Of a stretch of 64,000 nt of DNA, positions 49,308-58,568 are shown in pieces. The DNA is taken from contig JOEL01000008.1 in NCBI GenBank assembly GCA_000720995.1, positions 62,001 to 126,000 of the forward strand, in the 5' to 3' direction. Position numbers and translations under genes: made by a program. The notes below the pieces were generated by a model. The model did no database searches, was not told where the DNA came from, and was given only the letters and a program-made list of their open reading frames with translations. This DNA is from Streptomyces celluloflavus. GTDB lineage: Bacteria > Actinomycetota > Actinomycetes > Streptomycetales > Streptomycetaceae. How positions within the stretch are numbered: the first letter of the stretch is position 1; every line of letters begins with the position of its first letter.

Positions 49308-49350
49308 GGCGGACCGGCCTTCCCGCTCTCGCGGGAAAAGGCGGTCCGCC
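49308..49350 (-). terminator. Hairpin between rpmA and obg (terminator/attenuator)
   Basis: A long stem GGCGGACC...GGTCCGCC with an inner TTCCCGC-TCTC-GCGGGAA stem sits 75 bases after rpmA. It would reduce obg expression relative to the ribosomal proteins. Confidence 0.7.
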
Positions 49351-49424
49351 CTCGGAGTGGTGCCGGGTGGAACCGGGGCGTAACCCCCCGGATCTCCAGC
49401 AGAGCCGTTACGGCCGGGCCGTAA

Positions 49425-49682
49425 TTACTCGGCGACCGGAACGATGTTGACGACCTTGCGACCACGGTGGGTGCCGAACTGCACCGCGCCCGCCGCCAGG
49501 GCGAACAGGGTGTCGTCGCCGCCGCGGCCGACGCCCGTGCCCGGGTGGAAGTGCGTGCCGCGCTGGCGGACCAGGATCTCACCGGCGTTGACGGCCTGAC
49601 CGCCGAAGCGCTTCACACCGAGCCGCTGAGCATTGGAATCGCGACCGTTCCGAGTGGACGATGCGCCCTTCTTATGTGCCAT
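49425..49682 (-). CDS. rpmA: 50S ribosomal protein L27
   Basis: An 85-residue protein beginning [20 protein letters not shown], the standard L27 start without the cleaved Firmicutes N-terminal extension. Its N-terminus reaches the peptidyl-transferase centre. It follows rplU by 14 bases. Confidence 0.98.
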   Translation of the reverse strand: MAHKKGASSTRNGRDSNAQRLGVKRFGGQAVNAGEILVRQRGTHFHPGTGVGRGGDDTLFALAAGAVQFGTHRGRKVVNIVPVAE

Positions 49683-49696
49683 GTCTCCTCAGTCCC

Positions 49697-50017
49697 TTAC
49701 TTCGCCGGAGCGTCGATGCCGGTGATCTTCAGCGCCGTGTGGAGCTGGCGGTGGCCGATCCGCTTCTTGTAACCGGTCTTGTTCTTGTACTTCTGGATCC
49801 GGATCTTGTCGCCCTTGTGGTGGTCCACGACCTCGGTCTGGACCTTCACGCCGGCCAGGACCCACGGGTCGCTGGTGACCGAGTCGCCGTCGACAACCAG
49901 CAGCGTCGAGAGCTCGACGGTGTCGCCGACCTTGCTGGTGGAAATGCGGTCAACCTCGATGACGTCGCCAACAGCAACCTTCTGCTGGCGTCCGCCGGTG
50001 CGCACGATCGCGTACAC
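49697..50017 (-). CDS. rplU: 50S ribosomal protein L21
   Basis: A 106-residue protein with the standard start [17 protein letters not shown] and the [24 protein letters not shown]-binding tail. It starts with GTG. It is the first gene of the rplU-rpmA-obg operon and follows a structured leader of about 150 bases. Confidence 0.98.
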   Translation of the reverse strand: MYAIVRTGGRQQKVAVGDVIEVDRISTSKVGDTVELSTLLVVDGDSVTSDPWVLAGVKVQTEVVDHHKGDKIRIQKYKNKTGYKKRIGHRQLHTALKITGIDAPAK

Positions 50018-50163
50018 GCGGAACTCTCTTTCGCTAGGTTCGGATCCTCTGATGCCAGCCGCTCACATGAGCTCGGGAAAGGCTCATGAAATCCGAGGGA
50101 CGAGCGGCCTCTCTCGGCGGACCGAGAGGTCTTTGCTCAGGGGTTTGGTGTCACAGACACCGA
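50018..50163 (-). ncRNA. Structured 5' leader of rplU (candidate autoregulatory element)
   Basis: Between the predicted transcript start and the GTG there are three hairpins: GGTGTC-TGT-GACACC (50147-50161), CTCTCGG-TCCG-CCGAGAG (about 50109-50129) and CATGAGC...GCTCATG (50066-50088). Outer pairs GAGCGGC / GCCGCTC (50102-50108 with 50057-50064) and ATCCGA / TCGGAT tie them into one fold. L21 leaders that bind L21 are known in Firmicutes; a comparable role here is inference. Confidence 0.5.
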
Positions 50164-50169
50164 CGGTCA

Positions 50170-50198
50170 AGGTTACGGGGCCTTGACCAGGGGGTCAA
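50170..50198 (-). promoter_or_regulatory. rplU promoter
   Basis: On the minus strand TTGACC (50193-50198), a 17-base spacer and TAACCT (50170-50175) form the best vegetative promoter in the window, about 150 bases before rplU. A second TTGACC lies inside it (overlapping the -10 downstream end). Confidence 0.7.
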
Positions 50199-50239
50199 AC
50201 CGGCCCCGGACCGCGGACGGTCCGGGGCGCGGGTGCTGC

Positions 50240-53200
50240 TCAGTCCTCCGCCGGGGCCGACACCGAAGTCGGCGCGGACTGCTCGGCGGCCGCGGTCTTC
50301 TTGGCCGCCGCCGTCGTCTTCTTGGCGGTGGTCTTCTTGGCCGTCGTCTTCTTGGCGGTGGCCTTCTTCGCGGTGGTGGCCTTGGCCGTGGCGGTCTTCT
50401 TCGCCGCGGTCTTCTTGGCGGTGGTGGTCTTCTTCGCCGCCGCCTTCTTCGCCGGGGCCGTGGCCGTGGTCTTCGCCGCGGTCTTCTTGGCGGCCGTCTT
50501 ACGGGCCGCCGCCTTCTTCACGGTCTTCTTGGCCACGGGCTCGGCCTCGGCAGCCTCGACGGGCTCCGGTGCCTCGGGGACCTCGACGGTCTCCGGGACC
50601 TCAACCGGCGCCTCGGCGACCGGCTCCACGACCGGCTCGGCAGCCTGCTCGGCGACCGGCTGGGCCACCGGCGTCTCGACCACCACGGTCACCGCGCCGT
50701 CGTCGGAGACCTGCGGCGAGCCCGCCGGAGCGGTCACCTTGCGGGTCGCCCGACGGCGCGCACGGGGCGGCGCGGGCTCCGCGACCGGCGCCTCGACGGG
50801 CTCCGGCTCGGGGGCCGGCGCGGCCACCGGCTCGGTGGGCACCACGATCGCGGCGGCCTCCGCGGCCTTGGGGGCGCCCGCCGGGGCGGACACCTTCCGG
50901 CTCGCGCGACGCCGGCCACGGCCGCGTCCGGCGGCCGCCTCGGCCTCCGCCGGGCTGCTGAACCATTCGTCGGCCTCGGCCACCGCGGGCTGGAGCTCGG
51001 CCTCGGTCACCGGGGCGGGCTCCAGCTCCGGCGCGACCTCGACCGCCGCGAAACCGTCCTCGTGCTGGTGGTCGGGCTGGACGCCGTTGCCGGCCTTGCC
51101 CTTCTTCTTGCGCTTGCCGCCACCGCCGACCGACGTCGGCTGGTCCATGTGGACGATCACACCGCGGCCGTTGCAGTGCACACAGGACTCGGAGAAGGAC
51201 TCCAGCAGACCCTGGCCGACCCGCTTACGGGTCATCTGGACCAGGCCGAGCGAGGTGACCTCCGCCACCTGGTGCTTCGTACGGTCCCGGCCCAGGCACT
51301 CCAGCATCCGCCGCAGCACGAGGTCCCGGTTGGACTCCAGCACCATGTCGATGAAGTCGATGACCACGATGCCGCCGAGGTCGCGCAGCCGCAGCTGACG
51401 CACGATCTCCTCGGCCGCCTCCAGGTTGTTCCGGGTGACGGTCTCTTCGAGGTTGCCGCCCTGACCGGTGAACTTCCCGGTGTTGACGTCGATCACGACC
51501 ATCGCTTCGGTCTTGTCGATCACCAGCGAACCGCCGCTGGGCAGCCAGACCTTGCGGTCCAGCGCCTTCATCAGCTGTTCGTCGATGCGGTACGTCGCGA
51601 AGACGTCGACATCCGAAGTCCACTTCTGGAGCCGGTCGGTGAGGTCCGGCGCGACGTGCGCGACATAGCCGTGGATGGTCTCCCAGGCGCCGTCGCCGCT
51701 CACGATGACCTTGGAGAAGTCCTCGTTGAAGATGTCGCGGACGACCCGCACGGTCATGTCCGGCTCACCGTAGAGCAGGGTCGGCGCGTTGGAGCTGCCG
51801 CCGCTCTTGGCCTTCTTCTGGATCTCTTCCCACTGGGCCTGGAGCCGCAGGACGTCACGCGCCAGCTCGTCCTCGCTCGCACCCTCCGCGGCGGTACGCA
51901 CGATGACGCCCGCGTCCTCGGGGACGATCTTCTTGAGGATCTGCTTCAGCCGCGCCCGCTCGGTGTCCGGGAGCTTGCGGCTGATACCGGTCATCGAGCC
52001 CTCGGGCACGTAGACGAGGTAGCGGCCGGGCAGCGAGACCTGGCTGGTGAGCCGGGCGCCCTTGTGGCCGATCGGGTCCTTGGTGACCTGCACCAGCACC
52101 GACTGGCCGGACTTCAGCGCGGTCTCGATGCGCCGCGGCCCGTTGGCCATGCCCAGCGCCTCGAAGTTGACCTCGCCGGCGTACAGCACGGCGTTGCGGC
52201 CCTTGCCGATGTCGACGAAGGCGGCCTCCATCGACGGCAGGACGTTCTGCACCTTGCCGAGGTAGACGTTGCCGACGTACGACGTCGCCTGCTCCTTGTT
52301 GACGAAGTGCTCCACGAGCACGTTGTCCTCAAGGACGCCGATCTGGGTGCGCTCGCCGCTCTGGCGCACGACCATCACGCGCTCGACGGCCTCGCGGCGC
52401 GCGAGGAACTCCGCCTCGGTGATGATCGGCACCCGGCGGCGGCCCTGCTCACGGCCCTCGCGGCGGCGCTGCTTCTTGGCCTCCAGGCGCGTCGACCCCT
52501 TGATCGACTGGACCTCGTCGGCGCCGGTGCCGCCCTCGTCCTTCTTACGGGGCTCGCGGACCTTGACGACGGTGCGCTCCGGGTCGTCGCCCTGGTGGCC
52601 CTCGGCCTCACCGGAGTCACCGCTGCGACGGCGGCGACGGCGGCGCCGACGGCTGCTGCTGGAGCCGCCGCCGTGGTCGTCGGCCTCGTCCTCGTGCTGC
52701 TCCGGCCGGCCGACGGCCTGCTCGTCGCCCTCCTCGGGCTCCTCGTCCGCCTCGGCGGGCTCCCGCTCGGCGGCCGGGCGGCCCTCGGCGGGCTGCTCGT
52801 CACCGTCGGCGGCCTCACCGCGACGGCGGCGACGGCCACCACGGCGGCGGCGGCGCGAGGGACGGTCGCCGGACTCGTCGTCGTGCCCGGTGTCGATCTG
52901 CTCGGCCTCGTCCTCGGCCTCGGGCTCCTCGTCCGCTTCGATCTCCTCGACCGGGGCGGCCGCCACCGGCTCGGGCTCGACGGGCGCGCCACGGCGGCGC
53001 CGACGGCGCGGGCCGCCGGTCACCGGCTGCTCCTCCTGGACCTGCTCCGGCTCGGCCGCCTCCTCGGTCTCCTGGCGGGCGGCGGCAGCGGCGGCCGCGG
53101 CCGCGCTCTCCGGGGTCTGGAACATCGGCTCGGTGAAGACCGGCGCCTGGAAGACGGCGGACGGCGGACGCTGCGCCCGGCGGCGGCCGCGCACCGGCGC

Positions 53201-54121
53201 CTCGGCCGCGGGCTCCTCCTCGGCGCGCTGCGCCTCGGCGACGGGCTCCACGGCGCGCTCGGCGCGGCGGCGGCCCCGGCGCTTGGGCGCCTCGGCGGTC
53301 TCGGGCTCGGCCTCCGCCTCGGCGGCCGGTGCCTCGTCGGCGGCCTGCGGCGCGAGAGCCGCGGCGGTCACCTTGCGGGTGGCCCGGCGGCGCGCACGGA
53401 CCGGCTTGACGGGCTCGGCGGGCTCGGTGGCCTCGTCCTCGTCGGCGGCGGCCGGGCTCTCGGCCGGAGCGGCGGGCTCCTCGACGGCGCTCAGCGGAGC
53501 ACCGGCCGGAGCGGTGGCCTTACGGGTGGCGCGGCGACGGCCACGGGCGGGCCGGGCGTCGTCCTCCTGAGCGGCCGGGGCCTCGGCGGCGGCGCTCTCC
53601 ACGGCGGGCTCGGGCGCCTCGGCGGCGGCCGGCTCCGGACGGGCATCGGCCTGCGGGGCGCCGGCGGGGGCGGTGGCCTTACGGGTCGCCCGGCGGCGGG
53701 TACGGCCGCGCGGCGCCTCGTCATCGGACTGCGGCGCCTCGGCGGCGGGCGTCTCGGGGGCCGGGGTCTCGGCGACGGCCGGTGCGGCGGCGGGCTCCTC
53801 GACGGCGCTCAGCGGAGCACCGGCCGGGGCGGTGACCTTACGGGTCGCGCGGCGGCGGCCACGGGCGGGCTTGGCGTCCTCGCCGGCGGTGACCGGGGAC
53901 GCGGCGCTCTCCTCGGGGGCGGTCTGCTGCGCCGCGGGGGCTGCGCTCTCGGCGCTCACCACCGCGGACGCGGCGGCGCTGCCGGCCGCCGGCGGACCGG
54001 CCGGCCGGGATGCCGCACGGCGCCTGCGGCGCGGCGGCAGCGTGCCGCTGGGCGACGCGCTGTCGTCGGCGCCGCGCTCCGCGGGCTGGATGGGTTCGGT
54101 GGGCTCAATTGATTCGAGCAT
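50240..54121 (-). CDS. rne: Ribonuclease E/G family protein, Streptomyces type
   Basis: A 1293-residue endoribonuclease for mRNA decay and rRNA processing. The catalytic core is in the middle: S1 domain (about 600-700, VYLGKVQNVLPSMEAAFVD), DNase I-like region with VVIDVNTGKF and VVIDFIDM (about 870-930) and the zinc-link CVHCNGRG (about 978). The N-terminal 550 residues are repeats of APAGAP/RRRATRKVTAPAG units and acidic Ala/Glu runs. The C-terminal 100 residues are KKTAAKKTTA repeats like histone H1 tails. This placing of disordered scaffolds on both sides is typical of Streptomyces RNase E. GGGAG lies 10 bases before the ATG. Confidence 0.94.
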   Translation of the reverse strand: MLESIEPTEPIQPAERGADDSASPSGTLPPRRRRRAASRPAGPPAAGSAAASAVVSAESAAPAAQQTAPEESAASPVTAGEDAKPARGRRRATRKVTAPAGAPLSAVEEPAAAPAVAETPAPETPAAEAPQSDDEAPRGRTRRRATRKATAPAGAPQADARPEPAAAEAPEPAVESAAAEAPAAQEDDARPARGRRRATRKATAPAGAPLSAVEEPAAPAESPAAADEDEATEPAEPVKPVRARRRATRKVTAAALAPQAADEAPAAEAEAEPETAEAPKRRGRRRAERAVEPVAEAQRAEEEPAAEAPVRGRRRAQRPPSAVFQAPVFTEPMFQTPESAAAAAAAAARQETEEAAEPEQVQEEQPVTGGPRRRRRRGAPVEPEPVAAAPVEEIEADEEPEAEDEAEQIDTGHDDESGDRPSRRRRRGGRRRRRGEAADGDEQPAEGRPAAEREPAEADEEPEEGDEQAVGRPEQHEDEADDHGGGSSSSRRRRRRRRRSGDSGEAEGHQGDDPERTVVKVREPRKKDEGGTGADEVQSIKGSTRLEAKKQRRREGREQGRRRVPIITEAEFLARREAVERVMVVRQSGERTQIGVLEDNVLVEHFVNKEQATSYVGNVYLGKVQNVLPSMEAAFVDIGKGRNAVLYAGEVNFEALGMANGPRRIETALKSGQSVLVQVTKDPIGHKGARLTSQVSLPGRYLVYVPEGSMTGISRKLPDTERARLKQILKKIVPEDAGVIVRTAAEGASEDELARDVLRLQAQWEEIQKKAKSGGSSNAPTLLYGEPDMTVRVVRDIFNEDFSKVIVSGDGAWETIHGYVAHVAPDLTDRLQKWTSDVDVFATYRIDEQLMKALDRKVWLPSGGSLVIDKTEAMVVIDVNTGKFTGQGGNLEETVTRNNLEAAEEIVRQLRLRDLGGIVVIDFIDMVLESNRDLVLRRMLECLGRDRTKHQVAEVTSLGLVQMTRKRVGQGLLESFSESCVHCNGRGVIVHMDQPTSVGGGGKRKKKGKAGNGVQPDHQHEDGFAAVEVAPELEPAPVTEAELQPAVAEADEWFSSPAEAEAAAGRGRGRRRASRKVSAPAGAPKAAEAAAIVVPTEPVAAPAPEPEPVEAPVAEPAPPRARRRATRKVTAPAGSPQVSDDGAVTVVVETPVAQPVAEQAAEPVVEPVAEAPVEVPETVEVPEAPEPVEAAEAEPVAKKTVKKAAARKTAAKKTAAKTTATAPAKKAAAKKTTTAKKTAAKKTATAKATTAKKATAKKTTAKKTTAKKTTAAAKKTAAAEQSAPTSVSAPAED

Positions 54122-54340
54122 GCGGGCGGTTCTCCCGTCACGCTCCCGGGCGCCGCGCCTGATTCCGGCCGCGGTCCGCGTGATGTGCGCGGTTCCGCTG
54201 TCCGGGGCGTGGGCGCCGCACGGGAGCTGTCGTCTCGCTCGCCGGGCCGTAGGTCGGGGACCGGCGAAAGTCTCCTGGTCAGTGCGTCTGCCGGGCCGGG
54301 GATGGTGCCCTGGCTGATCGGCGACGCGACGACGGCGGTC

Positions 54341-55186
54341 CTACGCGGTACCTTCCCCGGAAACTGCCGGGGAGGCCCCACTCGGCACCTTCGCGGCACT
54401 CAGCCCGGCGGCCGTTGAGGGGGCGGCCGTGGCAGCGTCGCGGTCGGGCGCCAACGGGTCGGTCACCGTGCCGGACTCCTCATCGAGCAGCCCCTGCGCC
54501 AGCCTGGTCACCGCTGCGGGGACCGGCGGCGCCAGGTCGGCCGTAGCTCGGAGGCCGGACAGGACGTCGTCGGGTCGAACGGCAGGTGTCAGATGCCGAA
54601 CAACCAGCCGCAGTATCGCACAGGCATTGCCGTCGGGCCTATCGCTCTCGGAGCGGACGGTCTCCAGGCGGGCCACCGCGGCCCGCGTGTCGAAGGCCCG
54701 CATACCGTTTTTCGTCCGGCGCTCGACCTGCACCTCTTCCGCGGCGAGGAACGCCGCGACGGCGCGCTCCGCCGTCTCGGTCCCGACCCCGTCGAGCCGG
54801 ATCTCCCACACCGACGCCTGGAGCCGGTCGGCGAGGCCGCTGGTGTGCGCCTCGACGGCGTCGGTCACATCGAGCCCGTCGGGCAGCGACGCGTTCAGCA
54901 GCTCGCGCAGCGGCGCCGGGTCGCGGCGGGCGGTGAGCTGGATCTCCAGGTATTCGGCCTCACTGCCCGTGCCCGTCGGGGCGGCGTTGGCGTACGACAC
55001 CTTGGGGTGCGGGGTGAAGCCCGCCGAGTAGGCCATGGGGACCTCGGCGCGGCGCAGCGCCCGCTCGAAAGCGCGCTGGAAGTCGCGGTGGCTGGTGAAC
55101 CGGAGGCGGCCGCGCTTGGTGTAGCGCAGTCGGATGCGCTGCACCGCCGGTGCGGGCGGCGGGCCTTCGGGCTGTCGCTTGCCCAG
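54341..55186 (-). CDS. TIGR03936 family protein (radical-SAM-linked), probable CTG start
   Basis: A 281-residue protein with the family start QRIRLRYTKRGRLRFTSHRDFQRAFERALRRAEVPMAYS and AGFTPHPKVSYANAAP. It normally works with, or is fused to, the TIGR03960 radical SAM protein, which is encoded at 58627 here. A GTG at 55144 gives a shorter protein without any ribosome site. A CTG at 55186 opens LGKRQPEGPPPAPAV and has AAGGAG eight bases upstream, so I choose CTG. It begins two bases after the stop of the truncated gene remnant, consistent with an old operon. Function unknown; tRNA modification has been suggested for the pair. Confidence 0.82.
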   Translation of the reverse strand: MGKRQPEGPPPAPAVQRIRLRYTKRGRLRFTSHRDFQRAFERALRRAEVPMAYSAGFTPHPKVSYANAAPTGTGSEAEYLEIQLTARRDPAPLRELLNASLPDGLDVTDAVEAHTSGLADRLQASVWEIRLDGVGTETAERAVAAFLAAEEVQVERRTKNGMRAFDTRAAVARLETVRSESDRPDGNACAILRLVVRHLTPAVRPDDVLSGLRATADLAPPVPAAVTRLAQGLLDEESGTVTDPLAPDRDAATAAPSTAAGLSAAKVPSGASPAVSGEGTA

Positions 55187-55188
55187 GG

Positions 55189-55650
55189 CTACTTCTCCTT
55201 GGTGTGAGGGCGCTGCTGGACACCACTCCCGCGGGGGAGTGCCGCGGATGACGCCACTGCGGCGCCATCCGGTCCTGATCGTCCCCGCGTGGGCGGGGAC
55301 GGGTCGCGCCCGGACTTCTTACCTAGAGTACGTGCCGCGGGCACGCCCGGTTCCCGGCGGGCCGACGCGGCGGCGGCGTGCTCCGGCTCCCACGGGGCGC
55401 CGGACAGGGCGTGCCGGATCTCCCGGCGGGTCTGCCGCGCGCTCGCGCGGGCGGCGCACAGCGCCCGTCGGACGGCCCGGCCCGCATCGCCCGCGGCCCG
55501 CCGCACCGGACGCCGGACGCCGTCCCAGATGCCGTACCCGAGCGGGGTGAAGGCCGCGCGGTACGACCAGCTCGACGGCTCGACGACGAGCCACCGCAGC
55601 AGCCGGCCGGGGAACCGGCCGACGGCGCGGGAGACATATCCGGCAGCGGA
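55189..55650 (-). pseudogene. 3' remnant of a conserved Streptomyces membrane-associated protein
   Basis: The frame ending at TAG 55189-55191 reads GYVSRAVGRFPGRLLRWLVV, then WSYRAAFTPLGYGIWDGVRRP, RRALCAARASARQTRRE, and ends HTKEK. This resembles the C-terminus of Trp/Arg-rich proteins that I recall between the two radical SAM genes of Streptomyces. Upstream the frame stays open but the sequence loses all resemblance and has no start codon with a ribosome site. The 5' part appears to have been replaced by the amidohydrolase block. Confidence 0.55.
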
Positions 55651-55930
55651 TCCGGTGGCGCGGCTTCTCCCCCGCCGGTCCCCGCAGCCCCCGCCGCCGG
55701 ACTCGATGCCCCTACGTGAGCCGGTGCGGCCGTGATCGCAGGTGACCGGCGCCGTGGCCGGGCCCGGCTCCCGGCGGACGACCGGCAGCGCGGCGCGGTC
55801 GCACGGCCACGGTGGCGGGCGCGTATCGGTGGGATGACCGATGTGCGGAGGGCGGGGGCGTCGCCATAGTCCTCGGGAAGGCGTTCGCGGGTGGCCGTGG
55901 TGCGCCCGGTTCTCGAAAGGACACATTCCT
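55651..55930. other. Upstream region of the amidohydrolase gene
   Basis: About 280 bases containing the inverted repeat ATCGGT-GGGATG-ACCGAT (55825-55842), about 90 bases before the start and a possible binding site for the neighbouring LuxR protein. No promoter boxes are clear. The left boundary with the gene remnant is not marked by any repeat or transposase. Confidence 0.4.
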
Positions 55931-57634
55931 GTGGACACGTATGCGGATCTGGTGTTTCTCGGCGGGCAGGTGGTCACGGTCGACGCGGAGTTCTCCGTCG
56001 CCTCGGCCCTGGCGGTGACCGGTGGGGTCATCAGCGCAGTCGGCGGGCGGGAGGATGTCGCGCCGCTCGTCGGACCCGATACCCGCGTCATCGACCTGCG
56101 GGGGGCGACGCTGCTGCCCGGTATCAACGATTCCCATCTGCACGGATGCGCCTTCGGCATGTCGACGCCGCCGCTCTCCCTCGACCTCGGCCATCCCGCT
56201 GTGGCCTCCCTCGCGGACGTGGCCGAGGCGGTACGGGAGGCCGTCGGACGGATTCCGGACGGGCAGTGGATCACGGGGCACGGCTGGGACACCGGTTACC
56301 TCGACGAGTGCGCCGCCGATCCGTCGCGACTGCCCTCGCGGCACGACCTCGACGCCGTGAGCCCGGACCACCCCGTCGTCCTGTACTCCTTCTCCGGGCA
56401 CGCCACCTGGGTCAACTCCAGGGCACTGGAGCTCATCGGAATCGACCGGCACACCGTCGCGCCGCCCGGCGGGGCCATCGTCGCGGACGCGGCCGGGGAG
56501 CCGACCGGGCTGCTCCACGAGGGGGCCCAGGCCCTCGTCCAGAACGCGCTGCCGCCGCTCAGCCGGCAGGAGCGGACCGACGCGATCAGATCGGCCCTCG
56601 CCACGCTCGCCCGGCTCGGCGTGACCAGCTACACCGAGCCCGGACTCGGTCCCGGCGGCGACGGCATCATGCGGGGCGCGCTCGGCGCGGAGACCCTCGA
56701 CGTCTACCGCCGGATGCTGGCCGACGGCGAACTGACCGCCCGCCTCGGCGTCCTGCTCCTGCCCACCGGCTTGTCGAGCACCACCGAGGAGTTCGCTCGC
56801 GCCCTCACCGGACTCGGCGGGTCCGGCGACGCCGATCCGCGCCGTCTCGCGATCCACGGGGTCAAGATCTTCGCGGACGGCATCGTCCCCAACAAGACGT
56901 CCTGGATGCACGAGCCGTACGTCGGCGGCGGCTGCGGCTCCCTGTGCGTCGGCGGCGCGACCGACACCGAGCGGACCGCCGAGATCGACGCGATGATCCG
57001 GCACGCCCACGCCGCCGGGCACCAGATGGGCGTCCATGTCACCGGCGACCGGGCCATCGACACCGTCGCGGACGCCTTCGCCGCGGCCATGGCCGAGCAC
57101 CCGCGGCCCGACGCCCGGCACTACGTCATCCACGGCGACTTCCTCACCGCGCACAGCATGGAGGTGCTGGCCGCGCACGGCTTCGGCGTCAACATGAACC
57201 CCACCATCAAGTGGACCGTCGCTGATATGGAGGAGATGTTCGTCGGCGCCGAGCGGGCCGCGTACGCCTGGCCCTACCGCGATGCCCTCGACGCCGGTGT
57301 GCGGGTCGCGAGCGGGTCCGACGCCCCCGTCACCTCCCCGGACTGGCGCCAGGGCGTCGCCACCATGGTGCTGCGCGAGTCGAAGGCCGCCGGCCGGGTC
57401 AGCGGCCCCGAGCAGCGCATCGGCCTGGCCGAGGCGATCCGTACGTACACGATCGACGCGGCCTGGCAGGACTTCGCCGACGACTGGAAGGGCTCTCTGG
57501 AGCCGGGCAAGGTCGCCGACCTCTGCGTGCTCGACGGGGACCTGCTCACCGCCGACCCCCACGACATACCGGAGATGCCCGTCGTCCTCACCGTCGTGGA
57601 CGGGCAGGTCGTGCACGACGCCCTGCGCGATTGA
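55931..57634 (+). CDS. Amidohydrolase family protein (YtcJ-like)
   Basis: A 567-residue metal-dependent hydrolase. The N-terminal beta-sandwich ends in GATLLPGINDSHLH, with the HxH metal motif near residue 72. Later metal and catalytic sites are GVKIFADGIVPNKTSW (lysine), HVTGDRAID, YVIHGDFL and ASGSDAPVTSPDW. This set defines the YtcJ/exoenzyme-like group related to N-substituted formamide deformylase; substrates vary and cannot be read from sequence. There is no signal peptide. GAAAGGA lies about 10 bases before the GTG. The LuxR gene starts 31 bases downstream in the same direction. Confidence 0.9.
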   Translation: MDTYADLVFLGGQVVTVDAEFSVASALAVTGGVISAVGGREDVAPLVGPDTRVIDLRGATLLPGINDSHLHGCAFGMSTPPLSLDLGHPAVASLADVAEAVREAVGRIPDGQWITGHGWDTGYLDECAADPSRLPSRHDLDAVSPDHPVVLYSFSGHATWVNSRALELIGIDRHTVAPPGGAIVADAAGEPTGLLHEGAQALVQNALPPLSRQERTDAIRSALATLARLGVTSYTEPGLGPGGDGIMRGALGAETLDVYRRMLADGELTARLGVLLLPTGLSSTTEEFARALTGLGGSGDADPRRLAIHGVKIFADGIVPNKTSWMHEPYVGGGCGSLCVGGATDTERTAEIDAMIRHAHAAGHQMGVHVTGDRAIDTVADAFAAAMAEHPRPDARHYVIHGDFLTAHSMEVLAAHGFGVNMNPTIKWTVADMEEMFVGAERAAYAWPYRDALDAGVRVASGSDAPVTSPDWRQGVATMVLRESKAAGRVSGPEQRIGLAEAIRTYTIDAAWQDFADDWKGSLEPGKVADLCVLDGDLLTADPHDIPEMPVVLTVVDGQVVHDALRD

Positions 57635-57665
57635 CGCATGACCGGCGCATGATCATCCTTGGAGG

Positions 57666-58439
57666 ATGGCAGCGGCACGGAGCGGGGCGGACATTCTGGA
57701 CGCGGCCGTCCACGTCCGTGCGGCCGCCCGGAGCGCCACGAGCGGCGCGGCCGGCCTCGACACGGTCCTGGCGGCGCTGTCGGAGGTGCTGGAGTACGAC
57801 CACGCCTCCCTGTCCCGGTGGGATCCGCTGCGCCGGCGCCACACCACCCTGGCCGGGAGCTATCCGGACGACGCCACGGCCTATATCGAGACCCGCCTCC
57901 ACCACGACCCGGTGTTCCCCCTGCTCAACGGCCAGGCCCTGGGCGGTCTCTGGCTCAGGGACGTCCCCCGGCAACTCCTCGCGGCTTCCCCGGGCTTCCG
58001 AGAGGTGCTGTCCCCCCTCGGTATCGAGGACGGTGTGGCCCAGTGCCTGTTCGCCGCCGACGGCCGGTACGTCGGCATGCTGAACGTCAGCACCCGCCGG
58101 CCGCGGCGCGCGCCCGATCCGGCGCGCGCCGTGGTCACCCTGCTCACCGAGGCCCTCGCCGCGGCCGTCGACCGCCACGCGGGCCCGCCGTCCGGGGAGA
58201 GCACCGCGGACGCGCGGCACCAGGACACACGGCGGCCCGGCGGACTCTCGCCACGGGAGCTCCAGGTGCTGGCCGAACTGACCGCCGGCCGCACCAACCG
58301 GGAGATCGCCGAGCGGCTGTACATCACACCGCGCACCGTGGGGACCCATATCGAGCACATCCTGGCCAAGCTCGGCCTCCCCAACCGCGCGGCCGCCGCC
58401 GCCCGAGCCGCCGCCTGGGGAATCGCCCCCGCCCGCTGA
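57666..58439 (+). CDS. LuxR-family transcriptional regulator with GAF-like N-terminal domain
   Basis: A 257-residue regulator. Residues 15-165 look like a GAF-type sensor (VLEYDHASLSRWDPL, FAADGRYVGMLNVST). The C-terminal LuxR HTH is at about 195-250 (LSPRELQVLAELTAGRTNREIAERLYITPRTVGTHIEHILAKLG). It probably controls the amidohydrolase gene just upstream, sensing a small ligand. The ATG at 57666 directly follows GGAGG, and CATCC-TTGGA-GGATG around it can fold so that the ribosome site and start are paired; whether this limits translation is open. Confidence 0.87.
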   Translation: MAAARSGADILDAAVHVRAAARSATSGAAGLDTVLAALSEVLEYDHASLSRWDPLRRRHTTLAGSYPDDATAYIETRLHHDPVFPLLNGQALGGLWLRDVPRQLLAASPGFREVLSPLGIEDGVAQCLFAADGRYVGMLNVSTRRPRRAPDPARAVVTLLTEALAAAVDRHAGPPSGESTADARHQDTRRPGGLSPRELQVLAELTAGRTNREIAERLYITPRTVGTHIEHILAKLGLPNRAAAAARAAAWGIAPAR

Positions 58440-58568
58440 CGCGAGCCCGGCAGCGCGGAACGCCCGGAGTTGAGCGCGGAGTTCATCCACCGCGGCGAGG
58501 GGAAGGCGCGGCCGCCGGCGTGCGGGGCGAGGTGCCGCGGCGGCATCGCGGCATGGTGCGCGGACACG

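Noticed and set aside
55651-58440. Mobile element boundaries around the amidohydrolase/LuxR block
   Set aside because: No transposase, integrase, terminal inverted repeats or tRNA attachment site could be found; only the truncated neighbour suggests insertion.
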